From the NCBI GenBank assembly GCA_035610835.1, contig CM069442.1, forward strand, positions 32,962,452 to 33,026,451: a DNA stretch of 64,000 bases. The letters run 5' to 3'. The notes under the pieces were generated by a model that worked only from the letters and a program-made list of their open reading frames with translations, searched no databases and was not told where the DNA came from. A program made the position numbers and the translations under genes. The stretch's first letter is position 1. The number at the start of each line of letters is the position of its first letter. Below, one piece after another: positions 31,191 through 42,539 of this stretch. Source of the stretch: Ophiura sarsii (Eukaryota; Echinodermata; Ophiuroidea; Amphilepidida; Ophiuridae).

Positions 31191-32737
31191 TCAACATCAT
31201 CGTTTGTCATCACTGTCGTCCGTATCACAATTGGCATTAGCTTCTTGTGCGTCATGTTCCAGTACATCACCTTCACCATCACCTTGTTCATCTTGCTGTC
31301 CTGCAGTTGATAGCTCATTGGACATATCTCCACCAGTGACTATATTGATTGATTGTTGGTCAATTCTTGGCCACACTTCCCTATTAACATTAATAAAGGT
31401 ACCAATAACAAAGACATCTGTGATTATAGCCGCTGCACTTTCAACATCTTGAAACAAAAGCGTCATTGAAGTAAACAAAAAGAGGAAATTTACAAGTCTG
31501 TGTTCATAAATAAGATTTATATCTATATGTTGTCTTTTGTTGTCTTGTTGTCTTTATTAACATCAACAATGAACACGGTCTGAAACGATTATATAAAGAT
31601 CCATAATGTTCCTGCAAGTTTTCTCCGGGTTCTCCAGCAGTTTCCTTCTGCATCTAGAATTAATTAAAGCGTCTATAGTAATTTAACCTGCGTCTCTAAA
31701 TTGGGCTGCAACTTCCACTGTTAGGACAATAGCTGCCTCCGTTTCACCCACTGGTATATCCTCGTGGTCGTTGAATAATTGGGTATCATATACGCCTCCA
31801 TCTGTAACTTCTCACATTCTCATATTCTCCTTTCAACATCCACTGGTTCGCCACAACTACCGATTGGAAGTGATCCATTTGCACGCATGCGTCATGTTCC
31901 AGTACATCACCTTCACCATCAGGCCAACAAAAAAAAAGGTGTTTGTTTGTCCATAGAGGGTCCTCAAAAGGTAGGGTCGGTAGGTCGGATTTTTTTAATT
32001 TTTTTTAAATATTTTTTAATACGGATATTGTATTTGGGAATATAAATTCGGCATGTATAGGGCCTACTGTGAATTAAAGTCCAAACACACACCAAAACAC
32101 CTCACTTTTCATAAGTTTGCGACATTTTAGTTGCTTTACTCTTCACACTGCTGATTTTGATCTCTTTCTCCTGCTGGGGCAGATTGTCAATTGACAAACT
32201 TGATCAAATATTATTTTTGTACTGAGTTTGCATTGTGCGCAGATACCGTAGAACGCCGCCATTGTGACTGAATGTTACACAATGTGAAATAACGTTGTGT
32301 TGAAGTTTTGCTAGAAATATATACGTGAAAGTATTGCTAAACCTATTTCCCCGTACTAACTACCCCAAAAACTGTTATATACTATGTTGAAATTAATATT
32401 CATGCCGTTGAGCAACATTTTGGGAACAAATATTAATCGTAACTAGATTTTTCATATTTTCTCACACTGCGTTTTTAGTATAAAAATGACATCACTTGCA
32501 CGTGCGATCAGTGATGTTCATTTAGTCCTTTTAATAGTCCCCGCGGGCCGCGGGTGCCAAGTTCGTGCAGTAAACATCATGTTACACGGGATTGCGAACT
32601 GGGGGTGGTGTTGCAAATACCAGATTGACGATATCATACGAAATAAGGAATAAAACGGTCCGTTTGGCCATTCAAATTGCTCAAAAATTTGTTTTAAAAA
32701 AATTATCGAAAATAAAAAGTAATACGGTCGGCACCTA

Positions 32738-33011
32738 CAATTCAGGAAAATTGGTGTTGGACCACATGGTCCATTTCTTTGCTAATATCCCACTTTATGG
32801 GACTATTTTCAAGCGCTGATTTTGCAACAAACTTGTGTGGGGAGCTTGAGCTATCTATTAAGTGATATCCCTCCCCCGCCCCCACCAATCAATGTTGAGG
32901 GTCCCAACGACCGTGGTGATGAAACGGTTCCGAACAACATTGAATGGGGGGACTGGGGGGTTGATTTCAACGAAGTCCTCAAAGTGGTTCAACAGTTATT
33001 TCCGGAATTGT
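32738..33011 (+). repeat. 274 bp direct repeat, left copy
   Basis: Nearly identical to 35321-35593 (one G deletion and very few changes). It includes a plus-strand 72-codon frame with PPPPPPINVEGPNDRGDET that loses its frame in the right copy. The right copy abuts the element's right terminal repeat. The function is unknown. Confidence 0.9.
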
Positions 33012-33030
33012 CTGAGGCTATTGGTAAATG

Positions 33031-33585
33031 CTCAATATGACAACTGTCTATAGGAAATAACTCGTGTTCTATACATTGCATAATCTTCTAATTTGGAGAG
33101 TGGCAAGATATGTATATAATTGTTATATACGGTAAAGATAAAGTAAATACGACATTTACATTGTTAGGGACTGGTCATTTTATGCGTGATTGTGGCCCGT
33201 TTGTATGGCAAATCACTCAATATGGCAACTGTCTATAGGGAATAACTCGTCTTCTATACGTTGCATAATCTTCTAATTTGGAGAGTGGCAAGATATGTAT
33301 ATAATTGTTATATACGGTAAAGATAAAGTAAATACGACATTTACATTGTTAGGGACTGGTCATTTTATGCGTGATTATGGCCTGTTTGTATGGTAAATCA
33401 CTCAATATGACAACTGTCTATAGGGAATAACTCGTCTTCTATACATTGCATACTCTTCTAATTTGGAGAGTGGCAAGATATGTATATACTTATTATATAT
33501 GGTAAAGATAAAGTAAATACGACATGTACATTGTTAGGGACTGGTCATTTCATGCGTGATTATGGCCCATTTATATGGAATGCGC
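33031..33585. repeat. 185 bp satellite-like tandem repeat, three units
   Basis: CTCAATATGACAACTGTCTA starts at 33031, 33216 and 33401, an exact period of 185. Units are about 95% identical and each includes GGGACTGGTCATTTT. That word or its complement recurs, degenerate, at about 33726, 33922 and 35159 inside the same insertion. Confidence 0.95.
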
Positions 33586-34119
33586 GAGTGTTAGGCCTAC
33601 ATGTAGTTTTACATAGGGTGCAACGGGTGAAATTCATTATTTAAACTAATTATATGACAGTAGTTTATTATGCAACAATCAATTAAAATCCTTTTTGTTA
33701 TCGCAATGCGTTTCTTTTTTGATAAGGGACCGGTCACAACCGCATTATAGACGCTATAAAGTAATAACTATTGTGTCAATTATTGTAGCGTTGTATTTGC
33801 CATTGAAGTCATGGAATTATTGTATTTTCTTTGCATTTACTCACTGATTTACTTAACTTGACGGTTATAATTTATCTTCCGTGTTTAATAAATGCATTAA
33901 AAGTACGAAATGCATTGTGACGGACTGGTCATTTTACATGTGGTAGACAGAGAGAAAGAAAGACAAACAACAACCACCGAAAAAAGTTCAAAAATAAAGA
34001 ACAAAAACCAAAAGAGAGAAAAACAAAAACAATATGTGACAAACAGATGAATAAAATAAACCACTTAATGAGCCACGCGAATAACAAAAATGTTATATTA
34101 ATACATTATTAAAAACACA

Positions 34120-34212
34120 AATGGCTCCCGCCATGAGGATTTGAACCCGTGTCTCTGCCCTTAAGTATGAATAGGCCAACGCGCTAACCAATTGAGCTAA
34201 TCGCCCATCTAT
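34120..34212 (-). repeat. tRNA-like sequence (SINE head)
   Basis: On the minus strand GGGCGATTAGCTCAATTGGT followed by TAGCGCGT is a good box A, and ACACGGGTTCAAATCCTC 40 bp later is a box B. The T-stem pairs only partly and the acceptor arms do not match, so it is a tRNA-derived SINE or pseudogene and not a working tRNA gene. T-rich DNA follows on that strand, as in a SINE body. Confidence 0.6.
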
Positions 34213-34662
34213 GCAATATCAAGCCAAATCAAGTGTCATATTATCTTCGGCTTTAGAAATTAGCACTGATTCACAATACACCTTTCATAGTCACGCCTTA
34301 TAGCGTCTTTTTATTCAGAACCATGCCCTCGTACTATCAGAGTATGGTCAACCGTTGCGTTTGTCCATCCATTGAAAAGCATGCACATCGGTCGATTGTC
34401 CCCGATAAATAATAGAACTAACTCCTATTATCTATTTAATTTAGACGGACAATCGTGTACACGCGTGCAATTCAATACGGTCAACCGTGTTACGATTGTC
34501 CATCACCGCGTCATTAGAATTCCAAAGACAGGGTTCGGCGAATTACCCACAATGTAATGTTTATACCACTGTGGACGATGCTATTTAATATAATTCTCTT
34601 TATTTAGCTTTAGCCTTGTTATTATAATGTTATAAATGTAATAATTCTGTAATAAATGATTG

Positions 34663-34805
34663 CCGCGGTAACGCGAGCAATGTCGTGCGCTATGTCCGAG
34701 CCGCTTGGAGCGATATGCGCGAGGCGTGTCAATCAATGTGCGCGAAGAGTGTCGATCGCTATGCGCGTGGCGTGTCGATCGCTGCGCGCGAGACGTATAT
34801 ATTGT
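34663..34805. repeat. GC-rich minisatellite, about 27-28 bp unit
   Basis: The core GCGTGTCGATCGCTATGCGCG is repeated about four times with changes in otherwise AT-rich DNA. CpG density is far above the surroundings. Confidence 0.75.
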
Positions 34806-35320
34806 TAATCATGATCTGTACACGAACAATGAATGTAATGACTGAACCTATTCATATCTTGCCTCTATTGATATGTAATGAACCGCAATGTTAGTTACCA
34901 TCTCATTGTTCATGTTATTTCTTGGTAACAAAGTCGAGTGCTATGCTCGAAGTTTATGCAAACGCGTAGCGCAAGCTGTAACCAAGGGATACGCATGGGA
35001 TTGGGTCGAGCGCCACGCACGAACCGTCAAAGTTGTATTTAAATCATATTTTATAATGTTCTCGTGTTTATCGGGGTATAAGATGGTTTTTTTAAAAATA
35101 AACAAGTCAGGCTTCCTTGAATAATAGAAGCAAATATGCAGGTTTAGGTATTTAATATGACCAGTCCCTAATTCGGTACTGTAGACACCTCTTGATGATG
35201 GTATATCAGGAGATTCATAGCATCTCTATTTACTGAAAATTTGATCAAAAAAGACTTACAAATAAAAAAGTTGTGGCTAAAAATGTAAAATCAGATGATT
35301 TTTTTTGGACTTCATTCAGA

Positions 35321-35593
35321 CAATTCAGGAAAATTGGTGTTGGACCACATGGTCCATTTCTTTGCTAATATCCCACTTTATGGGACTATTTTCAAGCGCT
35401 GATTTTGCAACAAACTTGTGTGGGGAGCTTGAGCTATCTATTAAGTGATATCCTTCCCCCGCCCCCACCAATCAATGTTGAGGGTCCCAACGACCGTGGT
35501 GATGAAACGGTTCCGAACAACATTGAATGGGGGACTGGGGGGTTGATTTCAACGAAGTCCTCAAAGTGGTTCAACAGTTATTTCCGGAATTGT
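35321..35593 (+). repeat. 274 bp direct repeat, right copy
   Basis: See the left copy at 32738. The junction at 35593/35594 is sharp: identity ends at GGAATTGT and the terminal inverted repeat begins within a few bases. Confidence 0.9.
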
Positions 35594-36218
35594 AGGTACA
35601 CGGTCGGTCGGACGTGGACAAACAAACAACTTTTTTTTTTTGCCTCACCTTGTTCATCTTGCTGTCCTGCAGTTGATAGCTCATTGGACATATCTCCACC
35701 AGTGACTATATTGATTGATTGTTGGTCAATTCTTGGCCACACTTCCCTAACATTAATAAAGGTACCAATAACAAAGACATCTGTGATTATAGCCGCTGCA
35801 CTTTCAACATCTTGAAACAAAAGCGTCATTGAAGTAAACAAAAAGAGGAAATTATAAGTCCGTGTTCATAAATAAGATTTATATCTATATGTTGTCTTTT
35901 GTTGTCTTGTTGTCTTTATTAACATCAACAATGAACACGGTCTGAAACGATTATATAAAGATCCATAATGTTCCTGCAAGTTTTCTCCGGGTTCTCCAGC
36001 AGTTTCCTTCTGCATCTAGAATTAATTAAAGCGTCTATAGTAATTTAACCTGCGTCTCTAAATTGGGCTGCAACTTCCACTGTTAGGACAATAGCTGCCT
36101 CCGTTTCACCCACTGGTATATCCTCGTGGTCGTTGAATAATTGGGTATCATATACGCCTCCATCTGTAACTTCTCACATTCTCATATTCTCCTTTCAACA
36201 TCCACTGGTTCGCCACAA

Positions 36219-36480
36219 CTACCGATTGGAAGTGATCCATTTGCACGCAGTTGGCTGAATATTTGCTCCAATTCTGGAATCACAAAGTTGTTGATCATTG
36301 TCAGGTAGGTGCGGCCATTTCACATTGGCTGGATAACATCTTACATTATGTTTGGAGACACTTCCATTGAGTTGAAAGCCGGCCTCATCTCCATAAGCAA
36401 CCATTTGCAAAAGTTCATGCGCCTTCCTATTGCTTAAGTTGATGACGAAACTCCATCTTGTCTGCTTATAAGCACTGGTT
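36219..36480 (-). mobile_element. Mariner-like transposase fragment, copy 1
   Basis: The minus strand encodes AYGDEAGFQLNGSVSKHNVR followed by CY. This is the first catalytic block of IS630/mariner-type transposases ('DE..F.LNG.V..HN.R'), with the Asp in GDEA. Downstream the phrase for ELEQIFSQLRANGSL corresponds to the region at 48.8 kb. Related pieces lie at 38.2 kb and 48.6-49.3 kb. Confidence 0.65.
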
Positions 36481-36659
36481 ATATCTGGTGCTGAGTATTT
36501 CGTCTTGCTCTGGTTCTGGGATTTGCCTGCAGTGCTCTACTACTGCAATGTTAATGGAGGTTCTTGTAGTTCTTGATCTTTCCAATCTTTCACTGTTTCG
36601 GTTTGTACTTACTTGTCCCATTCAATTTGTATTTGTCCACATTTCGCATGATGGTAGAC

Positions 36660-37322
36660 CAAGGCAGGTGGGTTAGAAGGGGTTTCAACAGGCAGGTGGG
36701 TTAGAAGGAGTAACAACAGAGGCAGGTGGGTTAGAAGGAGTAACAACAGAGGCAGGTGGGTTAGAAGGAGTAACAGAGGCAGGTGGGTTAGAAGGAGTAA
36801 CAACAGAGGCATGTGGGTTAGAAGGAGTAACAGAGGAAGGTGGGTTAGAAGGAGTAACAACAGAGGCATGAGGGTTAGAAGGAGTAACAGAGGCAGGTGG
36901 GTTAGAAGGAGTAACAACAGAGGCAGGTGGGTTAGAAGGAGTAACAGAGGCAGGTGGGTTAGGAGTAACAATATATGCAGGTGGGTTAGAAGGAGTAACA
37001 GAGGCAGGTGGGATTGAAGGAGTAACAGAGGCAGGTGGGTTAGGAGTAACAGAGGCAGGAGGGTTAGGAGTAACAACAGATGCAGGTGGGATAGAATGAG
37101 TAACAGAGGCAGGTGGGTTAGAAGGAGTAACAGAGGCAGGTGGGATTGAAGGAGTAACAGAGGCAGGTGGGTTAGAAGGAGTAACAGAGGCAGGTGGGTT
37201 AGAAGGAGTAACAGAGGCAGGTGGGTTAGAAGGAGTAACAACAGAGGCAGGTGGGTTAGAAGGAGTAACAACAGAGGCAGGTGGGTTAGAAGGAGTAACA
37301 ACAGAGGCAGGTTGGTTAGAAA
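36660..37322 (-). repeat. Minisatellite of 24-30 bp units, all multiples of three
   Basis: About 23 copies of GCAGGTGGGTTAGAAGGAGT plus ACA or ACAACA. Units are 24, 27 or 30 bp, so every length change keeps frame. Two minus-strand frames stay open across the array, giving TPSNPPASVV or LLLLTHLPL repeats. It begins where the P/THAP9-like fragment stops on the same strand. Confidence 0.95.
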
Positions 37323-37324
37323 CC

Positions 37325-37665
37325 AACATGATAGCTCAATAATTTATGATTATGTTCCAAAAAATCAACTGCCTACCAGATGATATGATGAAGCAGGGTG
37401 CTGCTAGAGCCATTGCAGGGATAATAGGCCACTGGATGTTTGAGCTTAGAAAATAGCACTCTTGCCATCAAGACAGGCATGTGGGTTGCTATTGGGGGAT
37501 CCTCGATATTGTTCACTCTACGCAAAAATCTTGAAATGTCCTTATTTCTTTCGCCTGTCTCAGTAAATCCAACAATCTTTCCAGTCTTCTGTGAAAACAC
37601 CAATCGTGCTTTTATCATCATCTCATCACAAAAAGTGTAATGTTCTTTTCCTTTTCCAAGTTTTT
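37325..37665 (-). pseudogene. P/THAP9-like transposase fragment
   Basis: The minus strand encodes FCDEMMIKARLVFSQKTGK, IVGFTETGERN, then DPPIATHMPVLMARVLFSKL and KHPVAYYPCNGSSSTLLHHI. This matches the RNase H-like core of P-element/THAP9 transposases: FDEM.I...LV...TG.LVGF with the first catalytic Asp in CDEM, then 'ATH.LV.M.RGLF..L..P.A.FP'. The next element of the fold is present as AVDFLEHNHKLL, and reading then enters the minisatellite. The THAP zinc finger was not found. Fragment. Confidence 0.7.
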
Positions 37666-37688
37666 CTTTGCTCGCCTTTCACCAATGA

Positions 37689-38172
37689 GGTCCCTGGTAT
37701 CGATTCTCGGTGCTAGTTCTCAACTGCTTTATGTGAATTTAATTTCTAAGATCCATAATGTTCCTGCAGGTTTTCTCCGGGTTCTCCAGCAGTTTCCTTC
37801 TGCATCTAGAATTGAACTTCAATAGTAATTTACTCTGCATCTCTAAATTGGGCTACAACTTCCACTGGTAGGACAATAGCTGCCTCCGTTTCACCCACTG
37901 GTATATATATTCCCGGGGTCGTTGAATGGTAGTCCCTGGTTCGATTCCCGGTGCTAGTTCTCAACTGCTTTATGTGAATTTAATTTCTAAGATCCATAAT
38001 GTTCCTGCAGGTTTTCTCCGGGTTCTCTAGCAGTTTCCTTCTGCATCTAGAATTGAACTTCAATAGTAATTTACTCTGCATCTCTAAATTGGGCTGCAAC
38101 TTCCACTGGTAGGACAATAGCTGCCTCCGTTTCACACACTGGTATATATATTCCCGGGGTCGTTGAATGGTA
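37689..38172 (+). repeat. Tandem pair of SINE-like units, period 242 bp
   Basis: Each unit begins with a box B-like GTCCCTGGTTCGATTCCCGG and continues with TTTTCTCCGGGTTCTCC, a word I associate with conserved SINE domains of marine animals. The bodies of both units recur at about 31598-31780 and 35965-36150 without the tRNA-like part. So this family has four copies in the window. Confidence 0.7.
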
Positions 38173-38220
38173 TCATATACTTTGTCCCAATAGTTTTGAT
38201 GATCAATCCTGGGGAAAACA

Positions 38221-38530
38221 CAGCGTTTGGAGACACTTCCATTGAGTTAAAAGCCGGCCTCATCTCTATAAGCAACCATTGGCAAAAGTTCTTGCGCCTT
38301 CCTTCCTTGCAAAATCATGTTGCTTAAGTTGATGACGAAACTCCATCTTAAATGGATGCCAACCAAGATCTTGTCTGCTTATCCTCTTAAATGAAGCACT
38401 GGTTATCTGGTGCTGAGTATTTATTCTTGCGGTGGACCCTGAAATTAGCGACACTGGAACCAACCTCAACCCGATCATTTTTCTGTCTGAAAAAAAGGTT
38501 CCCATACCGAGTATCACACCTATAAGAAAA
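38221..38530 (-). mobile_element. Mariner-like transposase fragment, copy 2
   Basis: The DNA GGAGACACTTCCATTGAGTT and the following ~170 bp match 36350-36480 and 49165-49340. It encodes the region just upstream of and including the first catalytic block on the minus strand, including HPFKMEFRHQLKQHDFA. Truncated at both ends. Confidence 0.65.
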
Positions 38531-38746
38531 TAATCCCACCACGCCCGAAATCTGCACTCCAGGAAATCATATTTCCCAGAATGCCTCGGTAATCATTCAT
38601 TCAACAGTCGCGATAGGATCAGGTAGGTAGGATACATCAAACTAATTTTGCAACTGAAATGCATGTCCATAGTTCCATCCTTTTAAACCTACCATGGAAG
38701 TGAGAGATCAACGAGAAAGTAGTTGTCATTTGAATCCAAACATGTA

Positions 38747-40200
38747 ATAATAATAAATAATAATAATAATATAATTTATATAGCGCCTAATATCCATTTA
38801 CAAAGAAATGTTCAATGGCGCTGTAGAGTCAAGTGCTATGCACTGTATGCTTTCGAGAAGAGATGAGTTTTTAGTTTCTTCTTAAAAATGTTGACATTCG
38901 GGGATGACTTAATGTCCAGTGGTAATGAGTTCCATAGAACAGGTGCAGCTGATGAAAAGCAACAGCGACCGTACGTAGCGAGTTTCCATCGTGGTACTTC
39001 AAGGAGTAGTTTGTTGTTGGAGCGAAGGTTGCGGCATGTACGTCGATAATGGACAAGATCTGCAAGATATCGTGGAGCAAGTCCGTTTAAGGCTTTATAA
39101 GTTAGGAGCAAGATCTTGAACTCAATTCTGGATGATATTGGCAGCCAATGAAGCTGCTTGAGTGCAGGAGTGATATGGTCGAACTTTTTTGTGCGGGTAA
39201 TGATTCTAGCGGCCGTATTCTGTGCACGTTGAAGAAGATGAAGATGTGTATCTGGGATACCATACAACAAGGAATTACCATAGTCAAGTTTTGATGAAAC
39301 AATAGCATGAACAATAGTAGAACATGACTCATTAGTGAGGTACTTTCTAATATTACCAATTTTCCTGAGAAAGAAGTAAATTGAACGGCACGTAGACGAG
39401 ACATGTTGATGGAAAGAGAAAGTATCATCAAAAGTAACACCAATATTCCTGGCCTGTTTGGCAGGCGTAACTGAACAGGAGCCGATGTTGATAGAGTTGA
39501 AAGGCATTGGAGAGCGGTCAAACTTAGAGTGAATGTAAAGAACTTCTGTCTTAGAATCATTGAATTTCAGTTTGTTCTGCGTCATCCATTCCTTGATTTG
39601 AAGAACACCGCTCTGGATTGAGCTGATGGCTGATGCAGTATTAGACTTAGTGAATGAAAGATATAATTGGTTATCATCAGCATATTGGTGAAAGTTGAGG
39701 TTAAGGTGACGAATCAGATTTCCAAGAGGAGAAATGTAGATGGAAAACAGCAGTGGTCCTAAAACTGAGCCTTGAGGCACTCCGAAGTTTAGCAATTTTG
39801 ATGATGAAGTGCTACCTTTAACAGAAACGGACTGAAATCTACCAGTGAGGTAGGAGCGAATCCATTGTAGAGCAACTCCTTTGATACCAAGGTTGGAAAG
39901 ACGCTGGAGTAAAATACTGTGATCGATGGTATCGAAGGCTGCCGATAAATCTAGGAGGACTAACAAGACAACATTGCCGGAATCAAGGGATCTAGTAATG
40001 CTATTATGCACTGATAACAATGCTGTTTCCGTGCTGTGAAGTTTGCGGTAAGCTGATTGAAGAGGTTCCAACAAAGCATTCTGATTGAAATATTCGTTAA
40101 GCTGAGAGGCCACAACTTTCTCAAGAATCTTGGACGCAAAAGGAAGGATGGAAATAGGGCGGAAATGTATCTCTTTTATCAAAATTAAAGCAAAATAAAA
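38747..40200 (-). mobile_element. CR1/L2-like LINE, 5'-truncated, with intact reverse transcriptase
   Basis: The 448-codon frame at 38836-40182 is the longest and best kept in the window. Motifs in order: FRPISILPFASKILEKV (residues 7-23), SAYRKLHSTETALL (43-56), LDLSAAFDTIDHS with catalytic Asp84, GVPQGSVLGPLLFSIYI (134-150), and YADD (167-170). Then the thumb with NIGVTFD, SKLDYGNSLLYG, RAQNTAARIITRTKKFDHIT, and the C-terminal VLWNSLPLDIKS..FKKKLKTHLF. Protein ends at 38836, then a short 3' UTR with ATAGCGCC...GGCGCTG and an (AAT)n tail at 38747-38770. The endonuclease is missing through 5' truncation at about 40195. It would not move by itself. Confidence 0.92.
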
Positions 40201-41779
40201 TACAAAAACAATTAATTCATACCATTCTTCTCCTCCCTCTCATAATCAAGCTCCCTTTTCACCTCCTCTAATTCTTCCTGTAGCTTTAAACTTTCATCTC
40301 GTATTGAAATTGTGGAATTTTGAAACTAATCTAACATCAATTTTTTGAGATACAAACATTTGATGAGAGGCTGGTCACTTTCCCCGATATACGCAATGAA
40401 CCATGCATTATATGTTGCATTTGCGTATTTGGCATGAGTATTGATATGACTCCTTGGAATTTAATCTTTATAATAACTTTGGCAGAAATCATCTTATTAA
40501 AATTTAAAAAGTGTGAATATGTAATGTCACTTTCAGAAAAGAAACATTAGTAAACTTCTGAGACACTGCCATTTAAAGACGCCTAATTTTGCTCAATTTG
40601 GAGCATTCGTCTAAATTTCCTGAAATTGCTTCCTGAAAACCTGGGTACATCCCCATACACCTTCAACATGGCAAAATTAGCCCAAAAACATTTACCATTT
40701 AGGTGATGAAAAACCCTACGGGCCCGACCGACTCATTTTTTTCTCTCAAAATTCCCCAAATTTATTTCTCCTTCTTCAACAATTTGTTTAAAATGTATGA
40801 TATTTTGGCTTGAAACGTTACATTTTTTGGAATGTTGCTGACATTTTTTAACCCCTCCCCCTCCTCCCCTTTTTATGCTCTTCAATTTTTTCACAAGTGT
40901 TTACATTTTATTTGGGGGCAACTATTTTACAAAAATGTCACAACATTCTTGAAATTAAAAACAACTCCCAGCTGACCGACCCACATTGAGAGGTCAATAC
41001 CCATAGAACAGGGTTTTATTCTACGTCACCTTAGCATATAATATGGTTAGTGCCAAAATCAGAAAACACAGGCAACTTTTCCAAAAAATATTTTGCACAC
41101 AGCCAAACCTCAAGTCAGATCTCGAATGACAACAAATTGTCCATACAATATATTAATATTATACAAAAAAAGACTTGCATGTGGATAGTGCAAAACCTGA
41201 ACATTGTCAGATATAGCTTAAAAACTTTCAGTTCACTGCAGTTACTAACAATATGAAACTTGATGGAACCCGTATATAGACAATATCAAGCCTCATGTGA
41301 CTTGATGAATGAAAATATAAGTCTCTATTAAAGGTTTGTTTTGGGGTGTGGCCTGGTGGTGGAGGGTGGGAGTATATGGGGGTATAGTCAGAAATGCCCA
41401 CCATCAGGGACTTTTCTTGCTTTTAGCCATATCTACTGGAGACTTACCTAGAATTGGGAAATGTCCTCAGTTGTCAGACTGAAGTATCCCCCTCAAAACT
41501 GAAAATTGCAAATATTCAACTTGGGACATTACGGTATTTGTGCTTCCCTTTGTTTAAAATATGTTTCATTGATTTAATGTGGTACAAACATGCACCACAG
41601 AAAGTGTGACCACATGTCACCAGTAGGGCATCTTTTTATAACATGAGGGATTTTGATGGCTGTTAAAAAGCTGGTCGGTTTTCTGGCCATTTTGGGACAA
41701 GATAAGCTCTTATTTTTATAGTTTACATTAAAAATATAGGGTTCTACTCAATACCCAATACATGGTTGCAATATAAGGC
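40201..41779. other. No supported gene
   Basis: AT-rich non-coding DNA. Short frames only. Confidence 0.55.
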
Positions 41780-42110
41780 AAAAAAAAAAAAAAGTTGACT
41801 TGCCCTTTCCGACCGACCAGAATTTTCGAAAATCTAGGGTCGCTTTTTTTTTTTTTTTCAAAGTAAAAAAAAAAAAATGAAAATGAAAGAAGCACATAAC
41901 AATAAAGATGAAAACGTGTTTTTGAGTAGTAGACCCTATCTGCTTGTTTTAAAAAGAATTAAAAATAAATAAATTTAAAAAAACATAAAAAAACCTTTAA
42001 AATGTGTTTTTGTGTAGTATCTCCCTATTTAAATTTAATTTTTTTATTTTAAAAATCCGACTGTCTGACCCAGACTCTGGCTCTGAAAGGGCAAGTCAAC
42101 TTTTTTCTTC
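41780..42110. mobile_element. Inverted-repeat element with AGTTGACTTGCCCTTTC ends
   Basis: AGTTGACTTGCCCTTTC (41793-41809) is mirrored by GAAAGGGCAAGTCAACT (42084-42100), each flanked outside by A/T runs and inside by CGACC- or GACC-type words. The interior has A/T homopolymers and a ~30 bp direct repeat (GTGTTTTTGAGTAGTAGACC / GTGTTTTTGTGTAGTATCTC). The GACCGACC word resembles the ends of the 31.9-35.6 kb insertion. Confidence 0.65.
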
Positions 42111-42539
42111 TTTCCTTATTGATATAGTCTATATTATTCCTCGGTGGCTAACAGAGTCTCCTCTTCAATTCTAGCTTCTGATGCTTCCCTCTTCTTGGCA
42201 TCCTATCTCTTCTTCTGCCCACCATTTCTGTCACTAGCCTAAGCTTCATCTCTTTTTCCACTTCTGCTGCCTTATCGGTTACCAATGGATTCTTCATTAC
42301 TGCTTCTGTAATGAGAAATAAGATTTAAGATTTAAGAAAGCAAAATGGTTAAACAATTGAAAATGCCAGTCTTGACAGGTATGAACACTATGTATGCGGC
42401 TCCTCCTCCCTCCTCTGTCCCATCTCTTGGTTGGCCCGTCTTCACCTCCCGTCGGCTCCACCACCTCCTCCGGGACTTCTTCCTTCTTCCAGCTCCTCTT
42501 CTCGCAATTCAGGGTCTGCTCCCACGTCCTAATCCAAAT

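Larger units (their letters stand above)
31922..35644. mobile_element. 3.72 kb insertion with terminal inverted repeats and TCA target duplication
   Basis: The empty site in unit 1 reads CACCATCACCTTGTTC. In unit 2 it reads CACCATCA, then GGCCAAC(A)9 GGTGTTTG, and at the far end CAAAC(T)11 GCC, then TCACCTTG, so TCA is duplicated. The inverted ends share TGTTTGTTTGTCCA and GGTCGG words over about 50 bp. Inside are a 274 bp direct repeat, three 185 bp satellite units, a tRNA-like SINE and a GC-rich minisatellite, but no recognisable transposase. So it is a non-autonomous element, or one too decayed to type. The 3 bp duplication does not fix a superfamily. Confidence 0.8.
31249..36249. repeat. 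640 bp tandem duplication, second copy interrupted
   Basis: Unit 1 is 31249-31888. Unit 2 starts at 31889 with the same GCGTCATGTTCCAGTACATC and, after subtracting the insertion at 31922-35644, runs to about 36249 with near identity (a few indels, about 635 bp). Each unit carries an acidic minus-strand frame (31197-31478: DVESAAAIITDVFVIGTFIN, NELSTAGQQDEQ) and a SINE-like tail word, CTCCGGGTTCTCCAGCAG. The pair gives an exact empty-site reference for the insertion. Confidence 0.9.

Noticed and set aside
33031..33585. CRISPR array
   Set aside because: Repeats are 185 bp without unique spacers and the DNA is animal-type.
34120..34212. Functional tRNA gene on the minus strand
   Set aside because: Box A and B are good, but the T-stem and acceptor stem do not pair.
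36609..37301. 230-codon Leu-rich frame (LLLLTHLPL repeats)
   Set aside because: It is the shifted frame of the minisatellite; no start context or membrane protein logic, so only the repeat was annotated.
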